A DNA stretch of 64,000 nt from Sacculina carcini (GCA_916048095.2 OU696583.1:4460250-4524249); one strand, 5' to 3'; shown: positions 10,476 through 23,598, counted from the first letter of the stretch. Notes: generated by a model from the letters alone, not told the origin. A program made the numbers and translations.

Positions 10476-10930
10476 GGGCCCGGAGCAGTCGAGAGCCTTC
10501 AATAGGGCTAAATCCACCCTTGCCTCAGCCACGCGTCTTTCCTACCCACACCAATTCGCTCCAACACCGCTTGTCACAGACGCTTCAGACGTCGCTGTTG
10601 GTGCATTGGTGCAGCAGTGTCAACATGGTATTTGGGTGCCTCTGGCGTAAAACTCTCGTGTGCTGTCTCCTGCGGAAGCGAAGTGGAGTACAGGGAACAT
10701 GGAACGTTTTGCAATTTTCAATGCGATCAAACGGCTCCGACATCTGTTCGAAGGATGACCAGATTTGCGTGTGCTGAATGATCATAAACCTCTAACGTAC
10801 GCATTCACCAGCACCACCGAGAGGTCACCTCGCGTTCAGCGACAACTCGCATTCATCAACGAGTTCACAACAGACATTCAACATCTGCCCGGAGTTGAAA
10901 ATACAGCGGCCGACTACCTGAGTAGATCAG
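10476..10930 (+). pseudogene. TyB RNase H (several frame changes)
   Basis: TDASDVAVGALVQQ marks the first RNase H aspartate, followed by fragments matching LSPAEAKW and AIFNAIKRLRHL (the Glu helix). In the next open piece LNDHKPLTYAF and GVENTAADYLSRS give the last catalytic Asp. Three frame changes or stops break it. It would degrade RNA in the RNA-DNA hybrid during reverse transcription. Confidence 0.75.
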
Positions 10931-11090
10931 CCCACGAACCTGAGCGAAGAAATGCAGTCAGTACCACCATTGCTACCTGCCCCGGCCAGCAGAGCATTGA
11001 TTTAAGGAGACTAGATCTTTCTCAGGCAGATGACTCCGAAGTGTCTAACCTGTCTATGAGTCCTTCTCTTCGCGCGTCGAGCGTCGACAG

Positions 11091-12290
11091 GTGGATGACG
11101 TACCGTCTGGCATACTCGTCTCTACTTCCACCGCCGTGGACCGTCCACTCGTTCCAGAGTGTCTGCAGCGCGAGGTCTTCGACTCGATTCACAGATTGAG
11201 TCATCCAAGTGCACGTGCAACACGTAGACTCATATCCGAGAGGTATGTGTTCTCGCGGCTTTCTTCGAAAGTGGCGGCGTGGGCCAAATGTTGCGTCGAG
11301 TGCCAGCATTGCAAGATAATTCAACATCAGCGCACACCTCTGAGTCGACCAGCACTACCGATCACCCGGTTCGAGGCTTTACACGTGGATATTGTCGGAC
11401 CACTACCGGAGGTCAACGGCTACAAATATCTTTTCACGTTAAAAGATAGGTATACGAGGTACCCGGAAGCCGTCCCATTGTTGGATATCACCTCCTCTAG
11501 CTGCGCCAAGGCCTTGCTAGAGTGGATCACACGTTTCGGTCTTTGCCTGCACATCACTTCCGACAGAGGCACTCAATTTGTCTCCGATCTATGGAAGGAG
11601 CTGTGGTCAATTATGGGAGTGAAGCTGAGGACCACATGTGTCTACATGCCGCAGCAGAGCGGGATCATCGAGAGGGTGCATCGGCAACTGAAAGCGTCGC
11701 TCATGGTTGCCATGAGTGATTATCCTGACTGGCCGTCCGCTCTCCCAATTGTGATGATCCGTCTTCGGGCAACATATAAACCTGACTTGGGCTCTTCATC
11801 AGCTGAGCTGGTGTTTGGAGAACCAATTCGATTGCCAGGGCAGTTTTTCTCCCCGGCAGTGTCGCAACCGGCTACTGAGACGGTCCGTCGATTGACCACC
11901 GCCATGTCGCGCCTGCGTCCAGTGCCCACCACGTGGCATGACCGTTACGAGCAACAACGACCATTTGTTTCGCCGTACCTGTCTACAGCAACTCATGTTT
12001 TCGTAAGAGTGGATGCACACCGACCAATCGTGACACCGCCGTACCAGGGTCCTTACGCCATCGTAAACCGGGGCCGCAAAGCGTACGTGCTGGACCGCGG
12101 CGGTCGTCATGAGACAGTTTCAGTGGACAGTCTGAAGCCGGCGTTCCTGGAGAGGGACGACTGCACGTCACCCTCTCCACACTCACCGGCTCCTGTAGTT
12201 ACTCCTGCTCCTACCGTTCAAGACCGCCCGACCATGGTCGTCTGGTCTCGCCGTAGCAGACCTAAACGACCACCTGCTCGTTTCACGTAA
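11091..12290 (+). pseudogene. TyB integrase, long open frame
   Basis: A 400-codon open frame holds the H-H-C-C zinc region (HRLSHPSARATRR, then KCCVECQHCK) and the catalytic core: LHVDIVGPLP (Asp), ITSDRGTQFVSDLW (Asp) and MPQQSGIIERVHRQLK (Glu). The C-terminal part reads YQGPYAIVNRGRKAYVLD, then a Pro-rich tail ending PPARFT. The D-D-E triad looks intact. It is not joined in frame to the upstream RT, so it could not be made from this copy as part of pol. Confidence 0.85.
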
Positions 12291-12430
12291 TTTGTTTGCC
12301 GATTAGGCATTACTGTGTACTATTGGTTTATGTAGATATTTGATATTGTTATTATCGTCCTCATTATCGTGTATGCGTTTTACAACGTTTGTATTGTCAG
12401 TGTATCGGTGTCCGGCACCTGGGGGGAAGC

Positions 12431-12590
12431 TGTGGCCACCTGTGCGAGTGGCGCCTTGGTGGTGTGATCGTAGGCTCCGCCCACCACTAGCGCCTCTGAG
12501 TATGCGTGTATGTGTGTAGGTTTTGCGTGTGTGTGCGTGACAATACATCAGTCTCTTGTTTCGTTCTGTGTAGTGAGCAGCGCTTTCACA
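12431..12590 (+). repeat. TyB 3' LTR with preceding polypurine tract
   Basis: GGGGGGAAG at 12421-12429 is a polypurine tract directly before TGTGGCC. The end is GCGCTTTCACA. Compared with the 5' LTR the gag ATG triplet is changed (TAATGAG to TAGTGAG). Confidence 0.9.
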
Positions 12591-12873
12591 GTCAGCCATT
12601 GTCCCGAGCCCTTGCCATTGCCACAGCCCGATTTTCACACTGTTCGACATGACAGGGCCGGGACGGTTAGCTTGTATTAAGCGACAAAACAATTGCAGAA
12701 ATGAAACAAAAACTGTACCACAAATGATAAGCTCACCTCGTCTGTCAATCATAAATCCCAACACAGCACATGAACAGCACGCATAAACCCACACCAAACA
12801 GGTCCTGTTCTACACACTGACTGCCCGGTTACACCCCGCGCATACAAACCCTCACATTCTCTTTCTGTCACAA
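12591..12873 (-). repeat. TyA gag start and leader, right copy (uninterrupted)
   Basis: It repeats 4,763-4,991 joined to 8,081-8,131 without the hAT. The first base after the TyB LTR corresponds to a point within TyA gag, whereas the left flank of TyB corresponds to the far end of the leader. Confidence 0.85.
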
Positions 12874-13487
12874 TGACCTTGCTCCTCGCCTCATGACACA
12901 CGCAAACAGCTTTATCAAAGCGGCATACATTAAAATATACACACACACACACGCATACGCACGTACAAACACATATAGAGAACACTAACTACAGATCCAC
13001 ATTACCTTTACTTGTTCTCGCTACGGTTGCTGCTATTCGTTCTCCAATTTCAAAGTTGTAGAAAATGTAATGAGTATACAAAAAAACAATATCACACCAA
13101 CCTCACAATGACTATAATACACCAACACAGAAAAACACAACTCTCAAACACCACTCAACGCGAAACTTGATCCACACACTCGACACTATCAGCAACAACA
13201 CACCCACAACGCAATCGCGCCTTCCTATTTGTTACCTCGCATCACATGACCTTTTCGCGCACATACATACACTCTGATATTTCCATACGCACACGTACAT
13301 ACATACATACACTAGACATGTACATAGACATGTCTGTACATACATCAGAGTGTATGTATGTACGCACACGCACATACATACACTCTGATATTTCCATACG
13401 TACCTACGCCACAGGGTGAACAGTACATATGCACTTTTACACACCGCAAACACGCGCACAACGATCAAGGCACGCATGCTCGTCCAA
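12874..13487. other. Non-coding stretch with short inverted and direct repeats
   Basis: No gene is seen. The sequence ACTCTGATATTTCCATACG occurs at about 13,270 and 13,380 as a direct repeat. An inverted TCAGAGTGTATGTATGT sits between the copies at about 13,344-13,360. The rest is CA-rich and AT-rich filler that may include more of the TyA LTR. Confidence 0.5.
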
Positions 13488-13841
13488 CATCGGCGTAGAT
13501 TTGTGTCGAGGCTCGGGGGGGATGGCAGCCATCATGCATTATTGTTCAAAGATAACTCAGTTGGTTAATTGCATGAGACCCTCAACTTTTTTCAGCCTAT
13601 TCAGTTTCAACACACATACCCCAATGAAAACTATAATGCATGATATAATTCTTCACATATTTATAATTTCTTGCATTTTTGGCCTAATGTCATTTGCATT
13701 CTATGCTGATTTTGATGATAATATACCCAATGAACTGAACTCAGCAGAATTATCGGGGGGTATAATTGCATATTCATACCCCCCAGCCAATTTGTCGGGG
13801 GGTATATATACCCCCCATACCCCCCAGGATTTACGCCCATG
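13488..13841. mobile_element. 354-bp MITE with 8-bp TSD (family CATSGGCGTARAT)
   Basis: The left end is CATCGGCGTAGATTTG and the right end, reversed, is CATGGGCGTAAATCC. The flanks 13480-13487 and 13842-13849 are both TCGTCCAA, a perfect 8-bp duplication as in hAT-like elements. The right half has repeated GGGGGGTATA / TATACCCCCC blocks that can pair. A shorter relative lies at 35,084-35,214. There is no coding capacity. Confidence 0.9.
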
Positions 13842-13854
13842 TCGTCCAAGCAAC

Positions 13855-13857
<3 letters not shown>

Positions 13858-13886
<29 letters not shown>
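13858..13886. repeat. (CA)n microsatellite
   Basis: About 14 uninterrupted CA units next to the MITE target duplication. Confidence 0.95.
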
Positions 13887-13889
<3 letters not shown>

Positions 13890-14577
13890 ATGATAAAAGA
13901 ACGCACACACTTCTACACGTTTGTTAACACAAAACCTACAAAAGTATTTTGCCATTGCTGCGATTTTTTCTATTCAAGTAATAGATATCACCATTAAAGT
14001 ATACTGTTCATCAGCTGATGTTGTTGTTTTCGTTAGGCGCTTCAGCCGGAACGAAAACAACAACAGTTGTATAAAATTGCACCGTTACAATTTTGGTGGG
14101 GTGAATGTGCGGGAATGTTTGGAATGTCCTTGATTGTATGTGTGGGAGTGGCATGGTTGGGTAGTACGCGGAGCTTGCACCGTTGTATTACTTTACTATG
14201 CTGCATGCTTCATTGGAGAGGAACATACAGTACCGACTGAACCGTCACCGTGTTTTATTCTCTGTTCGACCACCGATAATTGGGGAAAGTAACCATTACA
14301 TAGTCATTACACAAAAATATAATTCGCATGTCTATGTAGGCCGTGGGTCGCGATACATGATTTGAGCAAAATTATGGGCCGCTGCCAAAAATACCTTATA
14401 CACCACTGTTCTACAAACCTGCGACTCACGCTCCTCTTACTGTGTTGTTGCCGTGCGGAGTGACAACAAGCGAGCTAGCCGTTGTGACATACAGGCCCGT
14501 CCCCACCGATTTTCCTATAATCGCTGTATATATGCACATAAAACATGCAAATTTGTATTCATCGAGACATACGCACG

Positions 14578-14624
<47 letters not shown>

Positions 14625-14989
14625 GATACCAGCGCGCGTAAAATCTCTTTCAATTACACAAATGCAACATATCGAGTATTCCAGGTGTTTAACAGCGCTC
14701 TATACATTCGTGACGACAGTATATCCATACCGTCGTTATTAAACATCCACACTGTCAACAATTAACAAACTATACAGACAATACACGAGCTCACACACAA
14801 GCATGAACATAACAAGCGATGATTCAACTATAATGGAACGACACAAGCGCGACGATATATTCACAGGTGAATGAAGGCACACTGGGTTAAACAAGCTGGC
14901 AATTATTGACTGACTTAGACAGCGGACTGGGTAACAGCGCGGACAAGCGCCGGCAAGCAAACAAGGATAATCTACGCCCTCCCGCTGCG
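13890..14989 (-). other. 3' UTR and downstream flank of the ARHGAP20-like gene
   Basis: On the minus strand this follows the stop at 14,990. No open frame of interest occurs. A (CA)n-(TA)n tract lies at about 14,575-14,621. The only canonical polyadenylation signal noted is at 14,254-14,259, which would give a 3' UTR of roughly 750 bases. The true transcript end is not shown by the sequence. Confidence 0.45.
14254..14259 (-). terminator. Candidate polyadenylation signal AATAAA
   Basis: TTTATT on the plus strand reads AATAAA in the gene direction, about 735 bases after the stop codon. Such hexamers occur by chance in AT-rich DNA, so it is a candidate only. Confidence 0.35.
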
Positions 14990-17616
14990 TCAAACGTACG
15001 ACTCCTCGCCGCAGTTGGACGAGCCTGCGCTGCCGGCAGAGTCGGATCGTCGGCGTCGATGCGACGATCGCTGGTGATCGTCGTCGCCAACGGAGCAGCT
15101 GGTGGAGGAGGCGCGACATGTGAACGCAGGCAGCGAGTACAGGTCGTCCAGCGAGGCGACGGTCGATGCGACTGCCGATGTGCGGTGCAGCCGTCGATGA
15201 CACCCGATCGCTGACGGACCGCTACCAGTGGAGCCGCCGTCCGTCGCCGAGAACATGGCGCGCAACTTGGACACGGACCAGCTGATCTCGGGCAGCGAGG
15301 AGTCAGGTCGACACGCGGCGACCGGCGACCACTCGAGCCTCGTCTCGGGAAGCGCTGCTCGATGCACCTCGTCGGCAGCGGCCGCTTGGTCGGATACAGC
15401 TGCGTGCTCGACGTCGTGGTAGCAGGCCGTGCTGAGTGATGTGTGGGAGCGAGCCCTCAGCGCCGCCTGCCGGTCCCGCCGGCGGTTGCGACCTCGACGT
15501 TCACTGGGACCGACAGCAGCGGACGCCAGGTCGGCGGTACGTGAGCCCGTGGCCGGTGCGCCTGCCTCCACCTCGACCAGCGTGACATGTGGCTGTCGCA
15601 CCGACACGCCAGTCGAGGACGACGGAGCAGCTTGCGGCTCGATCTCGTGCTCGGTCTGCGTGTGCGCCTCCCTGCGAGCCACCTGCCGCTTGAGTCGCGC
15701 CGGTCGCAATATCGTCGCCGACGTGGCCTCGGCGCTGTCCGTTTCCGGCTCAATATGTATGACCGTGCGTTCTTTGGGCGGCAGGGCAGGCGCCATATCC
15801 CCGCCGCCTGAGGGCTGCACATAGACGGCGCCGGCGGCCGCGCCACTCCTCGCCGACCAATCGCCGCCGCTAAGCCGGTGCGTCGCCGTCAGTTGCTGCA
15901 GCTGCCTGGTTGCCGCCGCCACTGCCGAGCCGTTGCCCGCTGTCATCTGCTGGCACAACCGTTTCAGCGGCGTCTTCTGCTTGGGTGGCAGAGGCGGCAC
16001 GTCGGATTTGGGCGGAAGTGGCGGACAATCTGGTTCGGGCAGGTGTCGTTGGCTCAGTGTCGCTGAGTCCCTGTGCTGCTGTTGTTGGTTGAAGCCGCTG
16101 TGGTGGTGGTAGTTTGTGAGGACAGATGACGTCAACGCCGGCTTGTGCTGCACAAGACCGCGCCGACTGAGCGTCGCTTCGTAGCTGGGCGGCGTGTAGA
16201 CGCCGGCCAGTGTGGCCGCACAAGATGAGGCAGTTTCGACAGAACGTACCGTCGTCGCACTGCGCACCGTGCTGAAGCTGCCCGTGCGCGACGAACGCAT
16301 ACTGTCGGCCCGCGACGAATACGATCCACTGTCGGATCGACTGTCGAAACTGCAGCCACCGCCCGTGCTGACACCGGCGCTTGCAGAGGCCATGGAGGTG
16401 ACAGGATTGATGACGCCACTGCCGCCGCCGCTGCCATAGGCTCGTTCCCACAAGTCGTTGGCGAGGGCGAGCTCGTGTGAGCGAGAATTGGAGCGGGACA
16501 TGTGCGGTGTGGAGTCGTCATCTGACAGCGTCGACGAGTCAAACGAGCCGTCCACCTCGTCAATATCGACGGCCGTCGTCGACCGGCTGCGACTCCAGTC
16601 TGCGACGCTGTTGCCGATGCCAGTGCCGCCAGTACTGGCCAGCCGGGACCAGCGCTTCTCAACTATTTGGTGAGCCGATCGGCTGCGCGGCATCAACTGG
16701 TGTTCGCGGACGCTGGCACCGCCCGCGTCGTTCTTGATCTGCTGCGGCGACTGCTGGACGACGGGGCACTGCGAGGCCGAGAACGTGGCGGGCGTGGCGG
16801 CCGGCGAGCCTGTGATGCGCGTCACCGACGAGCCGGCCGACGTTATCCGTGAAATATGGCAGTAATCGTTGAGCAAGCTCTCCTCGGAGTTGCTGCGACG
16901 CAACAGCCGGCCAACGACGGCGGAGGGCGAAACGGCTGTCGACGACTTGCCGCCGCCCGACGACGATGTCGACGAGGAGCACGACGATACGCCGTGGCCG
17001 GACCGACGCAACAGATGCCGCTGCCGAGTCCAGTCCTGCCGCTGGAAATTGCTGCCGTGAATTACCGGCCGTGTGACCGGCACATGCGAGTAGACAGCCG
17101 TTGAGGACGCGCAGGGGACCGACAGCTGGCCAGTGATCTGATCGTCGGCGCACGCCATAAGACCACTGGTCGAGTCGACAGGCGGCGTGGCGACCGCAGG
17201 AGACGAGAAAGTCTGTCCGAGTCTGCGTCGATATACCGCTGCATAGATGGCGCCCGGGTTGCCGGCAGGAGGAAAGCTAGGCGTGGGGCCGCGGCCGCTC
17301 GAGTACGCGCTGTGAATGGCACTATCGGTTGCGCGCTTGTCTGTGCGGCGACAAGCACCGCTGGCGCCGCCGCGTCTCACACCGGGGCCTCCGCTGTGAC
17401 CCGACGAGTTGCTGGCCGATTCCTCGGTCTCGTCGTCGGCGGTGTACAGCTGCGTGTCGGACATGGTGAGACCCGAGTCACGACTCAAGTTGGTCACCGA
17501 CATCTTGTCTTTGCGTGGCAGCGGCTCGCTGTCGCCCAGCAGCTCGCGCTCCAAGCTGTCAATCGACGAGTCATCTCGCCGCACACCGCCGCTGCTGCCC
17601 ACAACACCGCCACCCG
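14990..17616 (-). CDS. ARHGAP20: Exon k: 875-residue disordered C-terminal tail
   Basis: The acceptor GTGGCAG precedes 17616; the split codon joins exon j in phase 1. The tail opens with [13 protein letters not shown] and [20 protein letters not shown], a conserved block of ARHGAP20 proteins. It is then Ser/Gly/Thr/Ala/Arg-rich and low-complexity. Around 15,975-16,032 it encodes [15 protein letters not shown], and APALPPKE lies about 75 residues later. These are P-x-x-P-x-K SH3-binding patterns. It also contains [12 protein letters not shown]. The last four residues are ESYV, a class I PDZ-ligand pattern. GC-rich codons contrast with the AT-rich introns. The open frame extends upstream of the acceptor to 17,761, but that part is intronic repeat. 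Confidence 0.9.
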
Positions 17617-20600
17617 CTGCCACACATATACACACACGCACATGCACGAATAGGAGCGACGAATAGAAACGTTGAATCCAATGGTGTGATTTAAACTGAG
17701 ATAAAAATGATTTTGGGTGCCGTGAGGTCAACTTCAAAATTACATGATTGCACATTTTCATTATTAGGCCAACTTAATAATTATTTATGACAATCTAACA
17801 ACAACTATTGGAAAGCCGTTTTTGTGCTCTACCAAATGGTATAATTATGTCGCAATTTACTCACTACTTAGAGCAAAATAACATGCTTGTATAGCAAAAT
17901 AACATTATACACCTGGGAGAACCGCAGTCGTAAATTAGCGGCATGACCGCTAGAGTATATAACAGTACAGATTTAGTGAACTCGTTCAGTCAATAAGGGT
18001 ATATCTCGCATATATGTACATAGGAATAGTGGTGTGTATGCAATAAAATCACCTGCATCCTGGTGTTATAGACATTTTTAGGGTATGTTCAGGCTGCACC
18101 GGGCGTACTTCAATGTCGTGTATTGGTTTGTGGGTTTAGTATCATAGTGAAATTGTACAATTTTGGGGTGCTGTATTTTTTAACATTGTCGTTGGTCTTG
18201 CACAATATAATAGCACTGACTTTGTGCAATAATGCGGAGAAAGAAACAAGTGGATGGGGTAGAAGTCGACCAAGCGCTCTTTCGTTTCCAATGTGTACCA
18301 TTTGATGAATCCGATCAGTCAAACTATTCTGATGCCCGAACGAATGCTAAACCCAATGCCCATTCTGTTTTTTCTAAATAATTGTGTAATTTAGTTCTAG
18401 TATATTCGATGATTGGTGTTAAGAATGTATTGGTGTTATGAATGTAACATATATTATAAATACAATACATATTTCAAAAGTTTCATGCATTGTACATAGT
18501 CGAAAATGTAAAAAACGTGGGCATCCGTCAGTTGACTGTACACATTCTTCTAGGAAGTTGTACTTTTTTGTGATCTTAATATGAATCAAATTATAACAAA
18601 TGGTATATCAGTACAAATATATTAAACTGATCTATTGATTGGTGTTTGTAAAATTGCCATACAAATTACCTAACCATGTAAATTGAAACAAAAGTGAAAA
18701 AAAATTCATGACACGGTATACTTGTACTTTTCAATTTAAATTTACGCCTTTTAAAATTATTTAGATTATAATTGTTCTGGCACCATTAGATTTAACGTTG
18801 TCTGAATTATTCGAATATATATACTGAAAGAGAAAAGAAAATGAAATAGAAAGAGAAAGAGAGGAAGAAGTAACTCACAGCTATTGACACTGTCCGATTC
18901 CTCGGCACCGCTATCTGTCGGCCGCAGCTCTTTGTCGGGCGGAGGACCAAACAGCTGCAGCATGTCGCTGCCAAAGATGAGCGCACACTTGTCGATGAGG
19001 AACTCGACGACGGCAGGCAGCAGTTTCGAGTGTTCGGCGGTCATCACGTGCGCCGGATTGCCGGGCGCCAGCAGCGACGGACCGACGCACACGGCAAGGT
19101 TGGCGGCCGTCATGAGGTTGTGTCGACTGCGCGCGGCGATGTGGTGCAGCACGCACAGAAAGTGGCACAAGAGCGCCACATTGGCGGCCGATAAGCGCGC
19201 GCACAATCTACACACACACACACACACACACAAACACGCACACACGCAAGCACGCAAATATGCTATTAAATGAGCCGAACTGAAGTGAATCCGTGATGTA
19301 CCCAGGGTGGAGAACCACTCAATGATAAAACAACACGAAATTATCACGAATATCAGGCGATAACAAAACAGATCACAAGCTCGTTTCTCATCCTGGGGCC
19401 CACTATTCTCAAACGAAGCAACAGATGTTGAACTAGAATGCGGGTATGAGTTAGTGCCCAAAAGTTTAATTTGTGACAAAACATGATCGTGTCAATAGCT
19501 ATGAAGTAACAATGGAAGCAAAACATTGAAGCAATTGAAAATTACAGAATGACACACACACACACATGAATACGCTCATGTATAACTGAACTGATACAAC
19601 AAAATTTAACCGTGCAACACACCCAAGTCCAATAAAAGCCCACTAAGCACATTCAATTCCGATCGCACGAAGTGACGAGTGCACCAATTCTTGGCTCAAC
19701 GCAGTGTTACTGTGATCGACCACCCACCGTACTCACCAGATCTGGCCCCAGCGGACTTTTTATGTTTCCTCGCTTAAAAATTGTTTCGAAGGGCACTCGC
19801 TTTGAGGATCTCGATGACATTCAGGAAAGTGTGACGAAGATTCTGCAAACGATTCCGGAGGAGGCTTTTTTTAAGTTTCCATAAGCTTTTTGAACGGTGT
19901 CAGCGTTGTATCGAGGTTGAAGGGGATTATTTCGAAGGCCAATAAATATTTGTTTTCGTAAAGTACCTTTACTCCTTGCCGTCATACCTCCAGTTTTCTA
20001 TTTAAGTTTCGTTGGCTTCCAATTGTCTCTCGTATTCACTTTCGCCTTTGCTGTCTAACCTTCAAACTCCTTCATGATCCTAGTCAACCGCCCTACCTAG
20101 TCACTCTTTTAACTCGTTCTGATAATGTTTCTTCTCGTAGACCTGTTCCCCTCATCTGTCCTCGGGCCACTAATGAATCTTCGTGGTCCTCTAAATCTTT
20201 TACTTTCTTCGGTCCGCGCATCTATAATTCTCTTCCTTCTCATATTACTTCATCTTCTTCCTACCGCATGTTTGCTTCCCGACTTCAAAATCACCTTTTT
20301 GACATCTCGTTTGATCCTGCTTCTCACACTCTCACTCCTTTCGCCAAACTCTGATTCCATTCAGCTAGCCATTTTCTATTCCTATTTATTGTACTCAAAA
20401 CTCATGTGTATATGTGTATGTATAAGTGCATGTTTGTGTATGTATGTATATGTATAAGTGCATGTTTGTGTATGTATGTATAAGTATAAGTGCATGTTTG
20501 TGTATGTGTGTATATGTATAAGTGCATGTTTGTGTATGTATGTATATGTATATATGTATTTACGCTTTGTTGTTCGTCTTGAAGTTATGCGCGCCCGTGT

Positions 20601-23523
20601 TTTTACAGGCGCTATAGTAAATATATGTTTGTTTGTTTTATTCCTTTCTGAGAAAATTCACCGAACTTTTTGGACGCACCGTGTATATGTATATATTGAA
20701 CTGGCGCCTGAGGAGGTCTTAAAAACGGACGCGGCCTCCAATATCTACCGACCCCGGAATGTGTGTCACTTGCCACGCGCGGAATACTGATGAATGACAC
20801 GAGAACACGCCGACAGCACACCAAATTGGTCTCACACACGCACGCGCGCGTAAAAAGGCGGGTGCATGCCGCTGACACAGGATGTATAGATAGAGAACGC
20901 ATGACCAGTGTCGTCAGGCCGATCATTCATAATAACGTGTTTTGGAGCGATCAGTAACCAGCAAACAATGAGAATCAATTGACAACGAGATGATGCAGGG
21001 TGAGACAATGAGAGAACACGCCGTCGTGTCGATAGCAGCAGGCTACGCACAGGCAGCGAGTAGGACGCACGGCGGGAGATAGTGAGGACACGCGCACGAA
21101 GCCAGGCGGACAAGACGACAAGACAACAGGACATATAAGGTCACGACGGGGCCGCCGCCAAGATGACACGCACGAACTAGCAGCGTCATCACCACGCCAC
21201 ACGGAAAAACATAAATGACAGCACAGAGTGGGCGAGTGTGTGTGTCCGTGTGTAAGCATGCGAGGACAGTGTCAGTTGTCAGACATCACGATCGCTGACT
21301 AGATTGTGACTGCAGTCATTGGCGTGTGAAATCATCGCGAGACACGCGCAAATATATGCGACAAAGTCACTTGCACGCGAAAAACTAGCCTGTCGTCTTT
21401 CATATCACCCGTAAAGTTCATGAACACATACACTGGCATACAGCCAGTCCAGCAAACACACACACACACACACACCTGTCACCACTAGGTTGTACAGAAT
21501 AGAAATGCTTTCATGAAGTCGTATACAATATTGAACCAGGTCGCTTTAAGGCACGTCAGAACGCACAAATCTGCAAAGCCGAGATGAAAAAGGAACTAAA
21601 GCGGCATTGCCATTAGGTTGAATGTATGCAACGACGTCAATAGGTACCAATGGCATATAAGTATTTGTGTATATCTGTGTGTTTCTGTGCACGTACTCTC
21701 TGACTCGTTGCACTTTCTCAGTCTGGTCTTCAACATCTGCCAACTGCCTCCAGTCGTTGTAAAGATCAGATCCGAGAACGGCATCCGGCAGAGAGCGCAA
21801 GAAGTCCTTCATCAAGCAGGCGACCACACAAATATTCACCGACGCCATATTCACCTACCACACGACGCACATATATGAGCGTGGATAAACGCAGCAAAAT
21901 GAGAATGAACAGACAATAATTGTAATAACAATAACAGCAGAAAATATATCTAACTATACCCTCATAATGAAAATGCCTAATAAAACTACCATTAAAACAA
22001 CATTGAATAATATAATTGAAAATACTACTTGTAATTTAAATATAACCTAATGTAATTATCTGTGCATATAGTAAAAATGGCGGTTCCATTGAATTCGGCT
22101 CGTAATTTTAACACGCTATCTTTGAATATAAACGTATTGTATGGTCATGCAATGAAAATCATGATTTAATATTATGAATGTTGCAAGCTGCAAACTTGCA
22201 CCGAGTAGATAAAATAATTATTCAATGTCTGCATTTTCTAAAACAGAATGGGTATTTTTTTAATTTTCCTGCAAAAGTTGATATACAGGAATTCCTGGCG
22301 CTGCAGGTGGGATTTTTACATTTGCACATTATTACACGGAAATACGAAGAAAAAATTGACGCTGGCTCATAAATAAATCCACTCCGGCATGCATATCCCC
22401 CTTCAAATAGAAACGTATAACCCAGAATATAAGAAATCAGTTCTAATTATCTTGTTAGAAAGTAAGTTAACAACAATTGTATTCACCAAGACGAATAAAA
22501 ATCATTAGACGCAGAAATGTGATTAATATTACACACAATAATCATATCAATTTAATAAATTAAAACACAGCATATGAAACTGTTGACCGATGCGTAATAG
22601 TCACTCCAAACTACTATAACAGAAGCAAAATGCGTATTCAAATATCACAGGAAGTTGACAGGAAAACTGCATAAGTGGAAACACAGAAAAAGCTGTGAAC
22701 AGGAAAGAGGAAGACGGAACAGGGAGCTTTTTGATTCCCAATTATATGCTGATAGCAGACACCACTCATTACGAAAACGGCCATCGATGAAACCACTTCA
22801 GATCAATAGGAAAACCATCGGGCAATTACCTCGCGAATTACACACACGCACACAAACACACACCCGACTTCTCACAAACACAAATTAGTGAATCGGAAAT
22901 GACGCACCCATTAAACAAAATACCAGCGAAACAGATTGAGAAAGAGAGAGGGAGATAGAAGGTGAGAATAAAGAGAAACAGGAAGACAAACAGTGCCCAT
23001 ACACCAACACATTGGTGAAGTGACCATACACCAACACATTGGTGAAGTGACCATACACCAGCACATTGGTCAAGTGACCATACACCATCACATTGGTGAA
23101 GTGACCAGCACAAATATACATTTGGGTATATGACAGCATGTAAATGAGTTATAATCAAACTATTGTATTAACGCTCGATTCATGATTGTCGATATGTGAA
23201 CGTATCTATGTGTTTGTGTTACGCACACTGGAGATAGGATGTGTGAATTGCGCTATATACATGTTTGAATGAATGAAATGAAACCAAAATGTGTGTGCGT
23301 GTGCGTATGCGTGTTAATGCGAGTCCGCATGATGCAATAATGTCATGGTATGGCATGGTGTGATGAATTGTACAGCCAGGCAGAGGGTGTGTGTGACTGT
23401 GCCCACCTCAGGCTCTGTGTCCAGTTTCTCTCTCATTTCGCGAATAAGCCGCGCATTGGCAGACTTGCGGAATATTCCCACTGTGAAAGGGCCCACTAGA
23501 AATAGCTGCATCAACATATCCTG

Positions 23524-23598
<75 letters not shown>

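Larger units (their letters stand above)
8134..12590 (+). mobile_element. TyB: complete, inactivated CsRn1-type Ty3/gypsy retrotransposon
   Basis: The element is 4,457 bp with short LTRs of 162 and 160 bp (TGT...ACA), then gag, protease, reverse transcriptase, RNase H and integrase in order. The lineage call rests on the gag knuckle (C-x2-H-x9-C-x3-C), the HVDIVGPLP integrase block and the basic PPARFT-like C-terminus, traits I associate with CsRn1. At least five stops or frameshifts disable pol. The LTRs differ at several positions, so insertion is not recent. No target duplication is present, because the two flanks come from different places in TyA. Confidence 0.9.

Noticed and set aside
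17617-17761. Upstream extension of the last exon's open frame
   Set aside because: The GCAG acceptor at 17,617 with matching phase to exon j shows this part is intron; its translation is repeat-like.
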